Below, one piece after another: positions 52,886 through 60,068 of a DNA stretch of 64,000 bases. Made by a program: the position numbers and the translations under genes. The stretch is from Dyella silvae (GTDB taxonomy: Bacteria; Pseudomonadota; Gammaproteobacteria; Xanthomonadales; Rhodanobacteraceae), in the NCBI RefSeq assembly GCF_026421305.1, contig NZ_JAPJBQ010000007.1:1-64000 (forward strand). Reading direction: 5' to 3'. The number at the start of each line of letters is the position of its first letter. Positions within the stretch are counted from its first letter, which is position 1. The notes below the pieces were generated by a model. That model made no database searches. It worked only from the letters and a program-made list of their open reading frames with translations, and had not been told where the DNA came from.

Positions 52886-52941
52886 TCTTCCGGCCCAGCA
52901 ATGTGCCACCCAACAACCGAGCCAATGGCATTGAAGTCTGC

Positions 52942-53601
52942 TCAATCCAATCGGATCCTCGGCCGCTTGTACGATATTCGAACCAGGGCCCCCTCTGCGA
53001 AATAGATAACAAACTCCGCGCCTGCGGGCTTAGGGCCGTGGATATCAAATGACCATACGTCGTAAGCATTGATCGACGTGTGGCCCGCTCGCGACGCCCG
53101 GTCAATTTCTATCCAGTTCCGGTTATCGCTGGTGATGACTTCACGAACAGCCAAATTGTGGTTGCTACTCACGGCATCCTTCAGGCCCGAGATCAGTTGT
53201 GCACTTGAGACACCAACCGAGTCGGCCCACGAACTAGCAAGATCACCCTCGGCTCGAACATCTGATACCCGGCAGTCACCAAACGTGAAAACAACCTTGC
53301 CGCCGTGATCGTCCGCAAGCTCAAGCGAACGGCCTTCTCCAGGCGACACCAGTCGTGAGGCATCTGAAAAGTTGATGCTTGGCCTAGCGGGAAGAACTGG
53401 CCGAATTGCCTCCACCCCCTTTTGCCGAGCGACTACCAAGGCCTCATCTTTCGACATCCCTATAGAGAAGCCTTCCAATGCGCCGTTCGTAACCTCCGCA
53501 GACTCGACGAATAGCGTGTTTGAACATCCGCTCAGTCCTGCCGAGGACGAGAAGATCAGTAGGGCCGCAAGTACGCACCAAGCTCCGCCTTTTACGTTCA
53601 T
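52942..53601 (-). CDS. Lipoprotein of unknown function
   Basis: A 219-residue lipoprotein; the signal peptide ends in the lipobox LSGC (Cys about 26). The mature domain begins 'LEGFSIGMSKDEALVVARQKGVEAI', reminiscent of small BamE-like folds, then beta-rich 'LELADDHGGKVVFTFGDCRVSD'. ATG at 53601 after GGAGTAAGG. No named family. Confidence 0.75.
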   Translation of the reverse strand: MNVKGGAWCVLAALLIFSSSAGLSGCSNTLFVESAEVTNGALEGFSIGMSKDEALVVARQKGVEAIRPVLPARPSINFSDASRLVSPGEGRSLELADDHGGKVVFTFGDCRVSDVRAEGDLASSWADSVGVSSAQLISGLKDAVSSNHNLAVREVITSDNRNWIEIDRASRAGHTSINAYDVWSFDIHGPKPAGAEFVIYFAEGALVRISYKRPRIRLD

Positions 53602-53672
53602 CAGCCTTACTCCATCGCTGGATGGGAGAACTCCATGCGGATCAACGAGATCATTTTGTGCGACCCCGGCAT

Positions 53673-53692
53673 GTCCGCTTCGGGTTGCGGAT
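53673..53692 (+). repeat. 24-nt dispersed hairpin, degenerate copy
   Basis: GTCCGCTTCGGGT is intact but the right arm is reduced to TGCGGAT. It ends at the stop of the chimeric IS110 frame. Confidence 0.65.
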
Positions 53693-54004
53693 TCAGCCTG
53701 CTCCACCAAAGGCTTTCAGTGCCGGAAAGGCGACTATCGCCCAACAAAGGCCAAAGAAAATTGCTGCCTTCGACAATAGCTCGCCCCAGGGGAATGGCCG
53801 CTTTCCATCTGGGTTATCCCAGTGATGCGCGCCACCGCAGGCTTCCATGCCGATCTCGCAGCCGGGCTCGGCCACCTCCATGACAGCCTTTAGCCAGCGA
53901 TCTCGCGACAAGCGGCGACGCCATACCGGTTGCTCAAGCCGATCAACCCCGTGGACCTGGAAGACCTGCTTGGCCACGTCGACTCCAATGCGCGTAAGCT
54001 TCAT
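53693..54004 (-). pseudogene. IS110-family transposase remnant fused to a membrane-protein tail
   Basis: The frame starts 'MKLTRIGVDVAKQVFQVHGV' and runs to 'EIGMEACGGAHHW', the first 62 residues of an IS110 DEDD transposase (Asp9 and Glu53 kept). It then switches to an unrelated end, 'WGELLSKAAIFFGLCWAIVAF' plus a short tail, which looks like the last helix of a small membrane protein. About 80 percent of the transposase is missing, so it is inactive. Confidence 0.8.
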
Positions 54005-54083
54005 GGGTGGACTCCTCTTCGCCAGCGACTGGTTCTAATCGCTTCCAGTCTGGCACTTGATGCCGAAGACGGAGAGGAGTCCA
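53819..54083 (-). mobile_element. Remnant of an IS110-family insertion sequence (5' end)
   Basis: Includes the transposase N-terminus and its upstream non-coding end. That end has a subterminal inverted repeat, GGACTCCTCT at 54006 and AGAGGAGTCC at 54073, as seen in IS110/IS1111 elements. The element edge abuts the hairpin copy at 54089. Confidence 0.7.
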
Positions 54084-54088
54084 TCTCA

Positions 54089-54110
54089 TTGCTTCGGGTC
54101 GAAAGCGGAC
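54089..54110 (+). repeat. 24-nt dispersed hairpin, left arm interrupted
   Basis: Loop and right arm (GGGTC, GAAAGCGGAC) are intact; the left arm keeps only GCTTC, with IS110 sequence in place of GTCC. It begins 19 bases past the stop of the gene at 54129. Confidence 0.8.
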
Positions 54111-54128
54111 ATTAAGAACGAGCTAAGG

Positions 54129-54599
54129 TCACTCATTCTTGGCTCTGAACCATAAAGGAAGAATGCCCATCCTTATAAGGAACAGCCAAGTCAGTACGCC
54201 GCAGAGACCCCCTAAGAGTGCAAGGACATGAGTACCCAGATAGGGCCACGGCTCGAACGTACCATCGATGACGTAGGAAAAGCTGGCAGCACTTTTAGCA
54301 ATGTGCGTCCCTTCGACTAGCAGGCCATGTTTGAACTGATAGCCAAATGGCACGAAGTCACCGACTTTCCCATCGGCCCTGACAATCGAATAGTGGGTCT
54401 CGCAACGATTGTTTAGCGGCTGCTCGCATACCTGATAAGGCGTGCTAATGACAAAGTCTTCGGCGGAAAAAAATACAGTTGCGATCCTGCTTGCACAAAT
54501 GAGAACAACGACGCCACTCCAGAAGATGAGGCCGAGCATCGCCACAAACGCTAAGGGATTGGATGACAGCTCATCTTGATCAAAGAAAGGTCTGCGCAT
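54129..54599 (-). CDS. Two-span membrane protein, DUF3592-like topology (paralogue A)
   Basis: A 156-residue protein with helices at about 17-40 and 122-146 enclosing a periplasmic domain. The domain holds 'CEQPLNNRCETHYSIVRADGKVGDFVPFGY', with a Cys pair. The next gene downstream encodes a diverged copy with the same Cys-x5-NNRC-x-T-x-Y pattern. ATG at 54599 after GGGGAGC. Function unknown. Confidence 0.72.
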   Translation of the reverse strand: MRRPFFDQDELSSNPLAFVAMLGLIFWSGVVVLICASRIATVFFSAEDFVISTPYQVCEQPLNNRCETHYSIVRADGKVGDFVPFGYQFKHGLLVEGTHIAKSAASFSYVIDGTFEPWPYLGTHVLALLGGLCGVLTWLFLIRMGILPLWFRAKNE

Positions 54600-54675
54600 G
54601 CTCCCCTATGCTTCCTTTGCCGATTTGTCAGTTATCGAACCGGCTTCGAAGTAACCCATTGCGACCAATGCAAAG

Positions 54676-54699
54676 GTCCGCTTCGGGTCGGAATCGGAC
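54676..54699 (+). repeat. 24-nt dispersed hairpin copy
   Basis: Arms GTCCGCTTC and GGAATCGGAC, loop GGGTC. It lies 13 bases past the stop of paralogue B. Confidence 0.88.
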
Positions 54700-54711
54700 A
54701 TTTCCCGAATC

Positions 54712-55125
54712 CTAAAATCGCTCTCGACGCATCCTCGGGCCAAGGCGTGCGATCCAAAGACCTATGCAAAGTAAGCCCAGAAGAATAAGACCCGAGTAGA
54801 ACACTGCCGGAAAGTCATCAACGTGCTGTCCATTCAGGGAGTACCCAAAAGACCACTTCGCTTTTGAGATCTCTGTCCCCACGGGCATGTCCCTTTGGAG
54901 GGCGCCATCTGTTGCGCCTGCAACGTAGTTCGTTTGCGTTCCATCGGTGCCGCGCACGACATATCGCGTGACACAGCGATTGTTCCCCGGTTGTAAGCAA
55001 GTCACCTGCGACGCGATCACTGTGCCATTTACTGCGATGGCGAGGCGGGTATAGATCGGGTAACCGGCAAGCATCCACGCCAAGAAAGCCACTACGAGAA
55101 ACAGGTTGGATCTTTCCGCCGCCAA
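54712..55125 (-). CDS. Two-span membrane protein, DUF3592-like topology (paralogue B)
   Basis: A 137-residue protein: helix 1 'LFLVVAFLAWMLAGYPIYT', periplasmic 'CLQPGNNRCVTRYVVRGTDGTQTNYVAG', helix 2 'VFYSGLILLGLLCIGLWIA'. The Cys spacing and the D-G turn match paralogue A. It uses a TTG start at 55125, placed by GGAGG seven bases upstream. Function unknown. Confidence 0.72.
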   Translation of the reverse strand: MAAERSNLFLVVAFLAWMLAGYPIYTRLAIAVNGTVIASQVTCLQPGNNRCVTRYVVRGTDGTQTNYVAGATDGALQRDMPVGTEISKAKWSFGYSLNGQHVDDFPAVFYSGLILLGLLCIGLWIARLGPRMRRERF

Positions 55126-55184
55126 ATCGAGACCTCCGCAATTCTTCCTAGCCCAGCACTAGCGCCTCGTATGTATTGAAAAGC

Positions 55185-55208
55185 ATCCGCTACGGGTCGA
55201 AAGCGGAC
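55185..55208 (+). repeat. 24-nt dispersed hairpin copy
   Basis: Arms ATCCGCTAC and GAAAGCGGAC, loop GGGTC. It ends 4 bases before the stop of the gene at 55213. Confidence 0.88.
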
Positions 55209-55212
55209 CCAA

Positions 55213-55488
55213 TCAGCATACGCGACGCAGGTGATTACTCAGCGTGGCCGCCGCTTCAAGAATGGCACCGCCATGGACGCCATCCATATCGAGTGCCCGC
55301 GAGATTGAAGCCATGGCAACTTCTCGGCCATCGGCCAGAGAGGTAGCAAGATCCCCAAAGATTCCTGCCCACTTTACCCAGGTCTCTTGGCGCCACCCGT
55401 CCGTAACGGCGCTTTCGGGCATAGGGCTCGACAGCTGCTCAGCCAACGCGCTCGCCTGTTGAATCGCCACTTCGAGCATCGTGCTCAT
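55213..55488 (-). CDS. Small helical soluble protein
   Basis: A 91-residue protein, almost wholly helical: 'MSTMLEVAIQQASALAEQLSSP' and 'AAILEAAATLSNHLRRVC'-like C-terminal helix. The start at 55488 follows AAGGGAA; upstream in-frame codons read through a hairpin copy and are rejected. No family recognised. Confidence 0.65.
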   Translation of the reverse strand: MSTMLEVAIQQASALAEQLSSPMPESAVTDGWRQETWVKWAGIFGDLATSLADGREVAMASISRALDMDGVHGGAILEAAATLSNHLRRVC

Positions 55489-55526
55489 GAATTCCCTTGT
55501 CGTTCTTCTGATCGGCAATTGGCTAG

Positions 55527-55550
55527 GTCCGCTCTGGGTCGAAAACGGAC
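55527..55550 (+). repeat. 24-nt dispersed hairpin copy
   Basis: Arms GTCCGCTCT and GAAAACGGAC, loop GGGTC. It lies 18 bases past the stop of the gene at 55569. Confidence 0.85.
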
Positions 55551-55568
55551 CCTTACGACACTCCAACG

Positions 55569-55772
55569 TTACACATCTTCGCCCTGTTCCAAGTCGTCAT
55601 CTTCGCTCATCAGGTGACTTAGATCCTCGGGCTTCATCCGTTTCAGCTTTGCCTCCAAATCCCGATCGTAGTGACGGTCATTGGGCTCAACCCCTCGCTG
55701 CGCCTTCCGCTGATATTGCTGAAGGAAGGTGCCTATGTTGGCTCGTATCCACTTCCTCCGCCCTCCAGGCAT
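55569..55772 (-). CDS. Small charged protein
   Basis: A 67-residue protein: basic N-half 'MPGGRRKWIRANIGTFLQQYQRKAQRG' and acidic C-half 'HLMSEDDDLEQGEDV'. ATG at 55772 follows AGGAGATA, a strong signal for real translation. The polarity of charge resembles small nucleic-acid-binding or antitoxin-like proteins; not recognised. Confidence 0.65.
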   Translation of the reverse strand: MPGGRRKWIRANIGTFLQQYQRKAQRGVEPNDRHYDRDLEAKLKRMKPEDLSHLMSEDDDLEQGEDV

Positions 55773-55820
55773 TGCTATCTCCTATCTGGCTCGAAGCATG
55801 TTTGATCCTGATGCAGGAAC

Positions 55821-55844
55821 GTCCGCTCCGGAACGGAAGCGGAC
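55821..55844 (+). repeat. 24-nt dispersed hairpin copy
   Basis: Arms GTCCGCTCC and GGAAGCGGAC with a changed loop GGAAC; the stem remains perfect. Confidence 0.85.
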
Positions 55845-55931
55845 GCTGGCGCCGCCGAGCACCAGCGCCCCAATGAGCGACTACCTCCGCACGACACTCT
55901 GTAGCGAGTGCTTCGGGGCAGAAGTACCCGC

Positions 55932-56036
55932 CTACTTCGTATTCCGCTTCTTTTCTTCTTTCGCGGCCTTCTTTTCTTTCATCGTTTTGGCCGGCTTTTT
56001 CTTTTCGGCCTTCTTCGAATCCATACCCTTGCTCAT
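55932..56036 (-). CDS. Very small Lys/Ala-rich protein
   Basis: A 34-residue protein, 'MSKGMDSKKAEKKKPAKTM' then KEKKAAKEEKKRNTK, more than 40 percent Lys. Similar short Lys-rich proteins are widespread in Proteobacteria. ATG at 56036 after GAGGAA. Probably cytoplasmic; function unknown. Confidence 0.6.
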   Translation of the reverse strand: MSKGMDSKKAEKKKPAKTMKEKKAAKEEKKRNTK

Positions 56037-56242
56037 GTCATTTCCTCGGTCAAAGTCATTGCCTGTCGAGTCCCGCCCTGGACGTCTCATCCCCTGGTTA
56101 CCGGCGCTTGCGCCTGGGTGACATCTCACGGGCGGAAGGTCGCGCGGAGCTGCCGGTCCGTAACGCTTTGCAGATGGGCATCTTCGCACCATCGCAAAGA
56201 TCCCGGGCCCGATTCGGACGTATCGTCAGGCTTTCTCTGGCA

Positions 56243-56554
56243 CTAGGGCAGTTTGAACTTGCGAGTGGCGCGTAGCGGCCAGATGGATGTGAAGCTGTTC
56301 CCGCCAGCCACGCGGAAGCCGGCTGACATGCCGTTCACAACGCCCAATTGTTCCAGAACATCTTTTGCGCGCCGAAAGGAAAGTCGCGGGTCAGACGCGA
56401 GCATAAAAAGATTGATCTCTTTTGGACTGACATCGTAGCCCTCCAATTCGACCGCGTCGCCCAATGCCTCTTTCAGCTTGCCCTCAACCCCCGAGAGAAA
56501 GGCTTCGTCGGCCAGCGATTTGCGCCAGAACTTGATGACAAGTTGATATTCCAT
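56243..56554 (-). CDS. Small soluble protein of unknown function
   Basis: A 103-residue protein: 'MEYQLVIKFWRKSLADEAFLSGVEGKLKEALGDAVELEGYDVSPKEINLFMLASDP' gives a beta-alpha-beta start resembling an ABM-like or immunity fold. The C-terminus is basic. ATG at 56554 lacks a clear Shine-Dalgarno. Not recognised. Confidence 0.65.
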   Translation of the reverse strand: MEYQLVIKFWRKSLADEAFLSGVEGKLKEALGDAVELEGYDVSPKEINLFMLASDPRLSFRRAKDVLEQLGVVNGMSAGFRVAGGNSFTSIWPLRATRKFKLP

Positions 56555-56647
56555 GGGGCGATTGTAGGCCCAACTGGCCTGTCGGGAGGCTCTGGCGGAT
56601 GCCGTCCGTATCAGTACCCACAAGCTCACCGTCATCCGGGACGCAAA

Positions 56648-56671
56648 GTCTGCTCTGGGTCGGAAGCAGAC
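56648..56671 (+). repeat. 24-nt dispersed hairpin with compensated stem
   Basis: Arms GTCTGCTCT and GGAAGCAGAC: relative to the consensus, a C-to-T change in the left arm is matched by G-to-A in the right arm, so pairing is kept. It lies 33 bases past the esterase stop. Confidence 0.88.
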
Positions 56672-56703
56672 CTTTGGAACGTGCCCTCTGACCCTGGTTT
56701 GCG

Positions 56704-57537
56704 TTACTCAACGATGGGGTCAGACAGTGGATCTTGCTTCTTGACCTGTTTGAAAAGCCAGATGAACAGGTCCTCACGCTCGTAGGCCGGGTCCCAGGCA
56801 TTGTGGCCAATGCCAGGCAGTTCCGTGTACTGCACATCGGCATTGACCGCTTTCAGTGCCGCAGCCATATGTCTCGAAACGTCGACCGGCACCGTCGGGT
56901 CGGCATCGCCATGGAAAATCCAGATCGGAAGGTGCGAGACGCGTTGCGCAATGGCCGCATACGGATCATCCACCGATGCAGGCACCAATGCCGGATAGCG
57001 AATTCCACTCTGTCGACCGGTGAACTCGCCGACAAACCCGCACGCAACCACCACCGCGGCAAATCGATCGGCATGCCGGTAGGCGAGAGACCATGCGCCA
57101 TTTCCACCCATGGACAGCCCGGTCAAATAGATGCGGGTGCGGTCACCCTTGAACTCGGCCACCGACGCGTCTAGCTCCGCCAGTGCAATGCGCTCGCCGA
57201 GTCCCTGGAATCCCGGGGTTCCATCAGGCGGAATTTGCGGGAAAACGATAATGGAGGGAAAGCGTTCGGGATGCCGCCGAACTGCGCGGGCGAGCCCCAG
57301 GTCCGTCTGTGAGATGCCATCTCGACCGTACTGCCCTCCACCATGCAATGCCAGGATCACCGGCCACGAACGCGCCTGGCGAAAGTCTTGCGGTACGTAG
57401 ACTTGGTAGCGGTATTCAGTGTTGTCGATACGCACAGACCGATTGAGAAAGCCCGTTTCCTGGCAGAACACCGAACAGGTGCTCGCCAAGAAGATGGCAA
57501 CGATGGCCAGCAGCTTTCGCGCAACTCGCACCATCAT
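56704..57537 (-). CDS. Exported alpha/beta-hydrolase (feruloyl/PHB-esterase-like)
   Basis: A 277-residue exported hydrolase. Signal peptide to about 26; then 'RYQVYVPQDF' and 'PVILALHGGGQYGRDG' (oxyanion), nucleophile Ser142 in GLSMGGNG, Asp in 'IFHGDADPTVPV' and His245 in GIGHNAWD. This is the PHB-depolymerase/feruloyl-esterase-like group acting on polymeric or ester substrates outside the cytoplasm. ATG at 57537 after GAGGGGAG. It is larger than the other array genes. Confidence 0.87.
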   Translation of the reverse strand: MMVRVARKLLAIVAIFLASTCSVFCQETGFLNRSVRIDNTEYRYQVYVPQDFRQARSWPVILALHGGGQYGRDGISQTDLGLARAVRRHPERFPSIIVFPQIPPDGTPGFQGLGERIALAELDASVAEFKGDRTRIYLTGLSMGGNGAWSLAYRHADRFAAVVVACGFVGEFTGRQSGIRYPALVPASVDDPYAAIAQRVSHLPIWIFHGDADPTVPVDVSRHMAAALKAVNADVQYTELPGIGHNAWDPAYEREDLFIWLFKQVKKQDPLSDPIVE

Positions 57538-57579
57538 GATTTCTCCCCTCGTGGAACGGGCGACCCGGGCGCCTGTGCT

Positions 57580-57603
57580 GTCCGCGTTGGGTCGAAAGCG
57601 GAC
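57580..57603 (+). repeat. 24-nt dispersed hairpin copy
   Basis: Arms GTCCGCGTT and GAAAGCGGAC, loop GGGTC. It ends the 50-57 kb block, 42 bases upstream of the esterase start. Confidence 0.85.
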
Positions 57604-57796
57604 ATTTACATCCGTCATCGATATTGCCCCATGAGTCCGACATCACGGGGCCTGGCTACGGCACGCACCTATTCGAAGCCGATCTCACCGATAGCCAATG
57701 ATCTCTTTCGGATTCACGCCACCGGATCGATAGCAGACGTCCAGAGAACTGCGCCACCCCTTCTTTCTGACTGTCAGGCGCCCATGTTCCCCTCAC

Positions 57797-58621
57797 TTAC
57801 TTACTGAATAATGCATTGAGTTCAGTGCCGGAACGAGCACCCGCAAATCCGTCGAAACGTCCCTGCTCGGCGAGCAAGCGGGCCGCGTGCAGGAAGCCAC
57901 TCCATGCCGCGCGAGCCAGCGCGCCGCCGACACTGATGCGCCTGACGCCAAGATCGGCGAGATCCTGAACCGTCAGTTCGCTCTCCCAGCCAATCAATAC
58001 ATTGACCGGCTTTGGCGCGACGGCTGCGACCACGGCACGGATCTGTTCGCGCGTCCTGATGCCCGGTGCGTACAGGCAATCCGCTCCGGCATCCGCATAG
58101 GCTTTCAGACGCATGATGGTGTCGTCGAGATCGGGGCGGCCCAGGAAGAAGTTTTCCGCGCGTCCGATCAGCAAGGTTTCACCACCGCCTGCATCAATCG
58201 CGGCGCGCGCCGCACGCATCCGTTCGACCGACTCTGCAAGCCCTCGTATCGGGGCCTGCGGATCGCCGGTCGAGTCCTCGATGGAAAGGCCTGCCACGCC
58301 GGTATCGACCGCCATGCGCACGCTTTCGGCCACGCCTTCGGGCGTATCGGCAAATCCACTCTCGAAATCGGCGTTGACGGGCAGGTGGGTGGCCTCGGTC
58401 ATGGAACGCAGGTGCGCCAGGGTTTCATCGCGCGAGAGCTGTCCGTCTGCCCGCGCACATGACCAGGCGTAGCCCGAGCTGGTCGTTGCCAGGGCTTTGA
58501 ACCCAAGTCCGGCCAGAACGCTGGCGCTGCCGGCATCCCACGGATTCGGCAGCACGAAGCAACCCGATTGATGCAGCACTCTGAAGTCAGCGCGCTTCTG
58601 GGCGACACTGCGAGGGGTCAT
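57797..58621 (-). CDS. PEP mutase/isocitrate lyase family protein
   Basis: A 274-residue (beta/alpha)8-barrel enzyme. 'FVLPNPWDAGSASVLAGLGFKALATTSSGYAWS' and 'HLPVNADFESGFADTPEGVAESVRMAVDTGVAGLSIEDST' are hallmark segments with the metal-binding Asp/Glu. 'GADCLYAPGIRTREQIRAVVAAV' follows. It belongs to the oxaloacetate-hydrolase-like or 2-methylisocitrate-lyase-like branch; the exact reaction cannot be told. AAGGAGG precedes the ATG at 58621. Confidence 0.88.
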   Translation of the reverse strand: MTPRSVAQKRADFRVLHQSGCFVLPNPWDAGSASVLAGLGFKALATTSSGYAWSCARADGQLSRDETLAHLRSMTEATHLPVNADFESGFADTPEGVAESVRMAVDTGVAGLSIEDSTGDPQAPIRGLAESVERMRAARAAIDAGGGETLLIGRAENFFLGRPDLDDTIMRLKAYADAGADCLYAPGIRTREQIRAVVAAVAPKPVNVLIGWESELTVQDLADLGVRRISVGGALARAAWSGFLHAARLLAEQGRFDGFAGARSGTELNALFSK

Positions 58622-59019
58622 AAAACCTCCTTGATCATGTGCTCGATCCGGACGGGACGACCGGCTTCATCTCGTCGGACGTTGACGGGTCGCGTCCAGC
58701 TCGTTCTGGGTATGGGGGCATCCCTGGCCGAAGTGTAAGCGCTTCCGGTGCCGGTCCTCGTCGAAGCGTCTTTGATGGATGTGTCCGCTCTGGGTCAACG
58801 CCGGGCTGCTTATGCCTGCGCGTCACATTCCCCGGCCATTTTGTTATTTCAAAAATGGCGGGCGCCGGCGAATACTCGCCCCTTAGTTCTTGAAGACACG
58901 TGCAGAAGGGCCCCTGAAGCGCACGCCATGGGCGCCGGGAAGTACCCGTTCCGGAACTCGGAAATGAGGGCGTGCACGATCACCCCGGAGTCATGACCAC
59001 GGCGACGGAGCACAGGCAT
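58622..59019. other. Intergenic region with one degenerate hairpin copy
   Basis: It separates divergent genes and should hold both promoters. Besides the repeat at 58783, nothing is supported. Confidence 0.45.
58783..58806 (+). repeat. 24-nt dispersed hairpin, degenerate right arm
   Basis: GTCCGCTCTGGGTC is intact; the right side (AACGCCGGGC) has lost pairing. It is not next to a stop codon. Confidence 0.6.
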
Positions 59020-59484
59020 ATGACAGACGAACAGTTGACCTATCGGTGGCCCAGGGGCATGCCGCTCTTCAGCCTCATTGGCCTCTACGCCTTGGGCTTC
59101 CTGGTGGCAGCGCAGCCAAGTCTCACGAACCTGTTCGTAGGGAAGGTGGGCGTTGCCATCTACTTCCTCATGGCCACTTTGTTCTGCATACACCTGCATC
59201 GCTTTCGCGTCATGCTTGACGCCACATCCATACAGTCGGGCAGCTTCTTCCTTAAGAAGATGGCATTCGCCGATGTTGTTCGGGCGGAGTACGTCCAGGG
59301 CCATGACAGTGGACAGATCGTCCTCTATGCCAGCCATGGCATGCGAATCGGTGTAGGGGAGAACCTGGGCGATTTCCGGGCGTGCGCCAGGGCGATCAAC
59401 GCAAGGCTCCCCAAACATCTTTCGATCCCTCATGTCGCCCGGACGTTGCCGTCCGATGTGCTGAGTGGAAGCGACCTGGTTTAG
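59020..59484 (+). CDS. Two-span membrane protein with PH-like domain
   Basis: A 154-residue protein with two helices ('PLFSLIGLYALGFLVAAQ' and 'VGVAIYFLMATLFCIHLHRF') followed by a soluble beta-rich part, 'MLDATSIQSGSFFLKKMAFADVVRAEY', that reads like a bacterial PH/YdbT domain. The ATG at 59020 has GGAG nine bases upstream; earlier starts at 58972 (GTG) and 58993 are possible. Function unknown. Confidence 0.68.
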   Translation: MTDEQLTYRWPRGMPLFSLIGLYALGFLVAAQPSLTNLFVGKVGVAIYFLMATLFCIHLHRFRVMLDATSIQSGSFFLKKMAFADVVRAEYVQGHDSGQIVLYASHGMRIGVGENLGDFRACARAINARLPKHLSIPHVARTLPSDVLSGSDLV

Positions 59485-59627
59485 CGGGCGAACGGGTTGA
59501 GCTGTTGAATCCACAGCTTTCCGTTAAAGCCCGCAAAAACCGCATGGATAGTCAGCTTCAGTTCCCATCTATCGGCGCACCATCCGAAATGGTTCCGAGT
59601 CCTTTTTTGGGCACAAGGAGGCCACTC

Positions 59628-59996
59628 ATGAAACGTTTAATGTTTCCCATGGTTCTTGCCCTCGGCTTCGCTTGCGTCGGACAGGCAAACGCCGCCGTGA
59701 GAACCTACACGATTAATCTGAATGGTTACGCGGTCGTGGGTTTCGTCGGATCCACACCTGCCGAAGCCGCCCAGGCGCAACGTCTGGCGAATGCCTGGGA
59801 ACTTCAGCGTCATCTGATGCTTAAACCGCAATCGATGAAGGCCGTTGCCATCCGCGAGTCGCCGGCCGTCGCTCTGACGGAGGCTGAACTTAGCCGTGCC
59901 ATCGCTTCGGCGGCACTGCGCAAGCACCCTCAAACGTCGTGGTACGCGGCAACACACGTTCACACCGCCAGCTCGAACTCCAGAAAGGCGCCCTGA
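59628..59996 (+). CDS. Secreted protein of unknown function
   Basis: A 122-residue exported protein; the signal peptide 'MKRLMFPMVLALGFACVGQANA' is clear. The mature part is 'VRTYTINLNGYAVVGFVGSTPAEAAQAQRLANAW' and an Ala-rich helix. ATG at 59628 follows AAGGAG. The codon bias is like its neighbours. No family recognised; a palindrome follows it as a probable terminator. Confidence 0.65.
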   Translation: MKRLMFPMVLALGFACVGQANAAVRTYTINLNGYAVVGFVGSTPAEAAQAQRLANAWELQRHLMLKPQSMKAVAIRESPAVALTEAELSRAIASAALRKHPQTSWYAATHVHTASSNSRKAP

Positions 59997-60010
59997 TGGC
60001 TTCCGAAACG

Positions 60011-60052
60011 GGGTCAGTTTCACTTTCGTTTGACTGGAAGTGAACCTGACCC
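60011..60052. terminator. Palindrome after the secreted-protein gene (GGTCAG..CTGACC type)
   Basis: GGGTCAGTTTCACTT pairs with AAGTGAACCTGACCC (one mismatch) and is followed by a T-rich tract (TGTTTGTTCTTGTTTTTC). It resembles dispersed GGTCAGGTTCACTT palindromes known in many Gammaproteobacteria and could act as a terminator for the plus-strand gene. Confidence 0.65.
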
Positions 60053-60068
60053 TGTTTGTTCTTGTTTT

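Noticed and set aside
1-57603. Integron cassette array with attC sites
   Set aside because: The one-gene-plus-hairpin layout resembles it, but the hairpins are 24 nt, lack paired RYYYAAC/GTTRRRY core sites (only an isolated GTTAGGT at 11541), and no integrase gene is present.
1-57603. CRISPR array
   Set aside because: Repeat copies are separated by whole genes of varying length, not by uniform spacers, and no cas gene occurs.
57727-57738. Further half-copy of the hairpin (CGATAGCAGAC)
   Set aside because: Too short and diverged to separate from chance.
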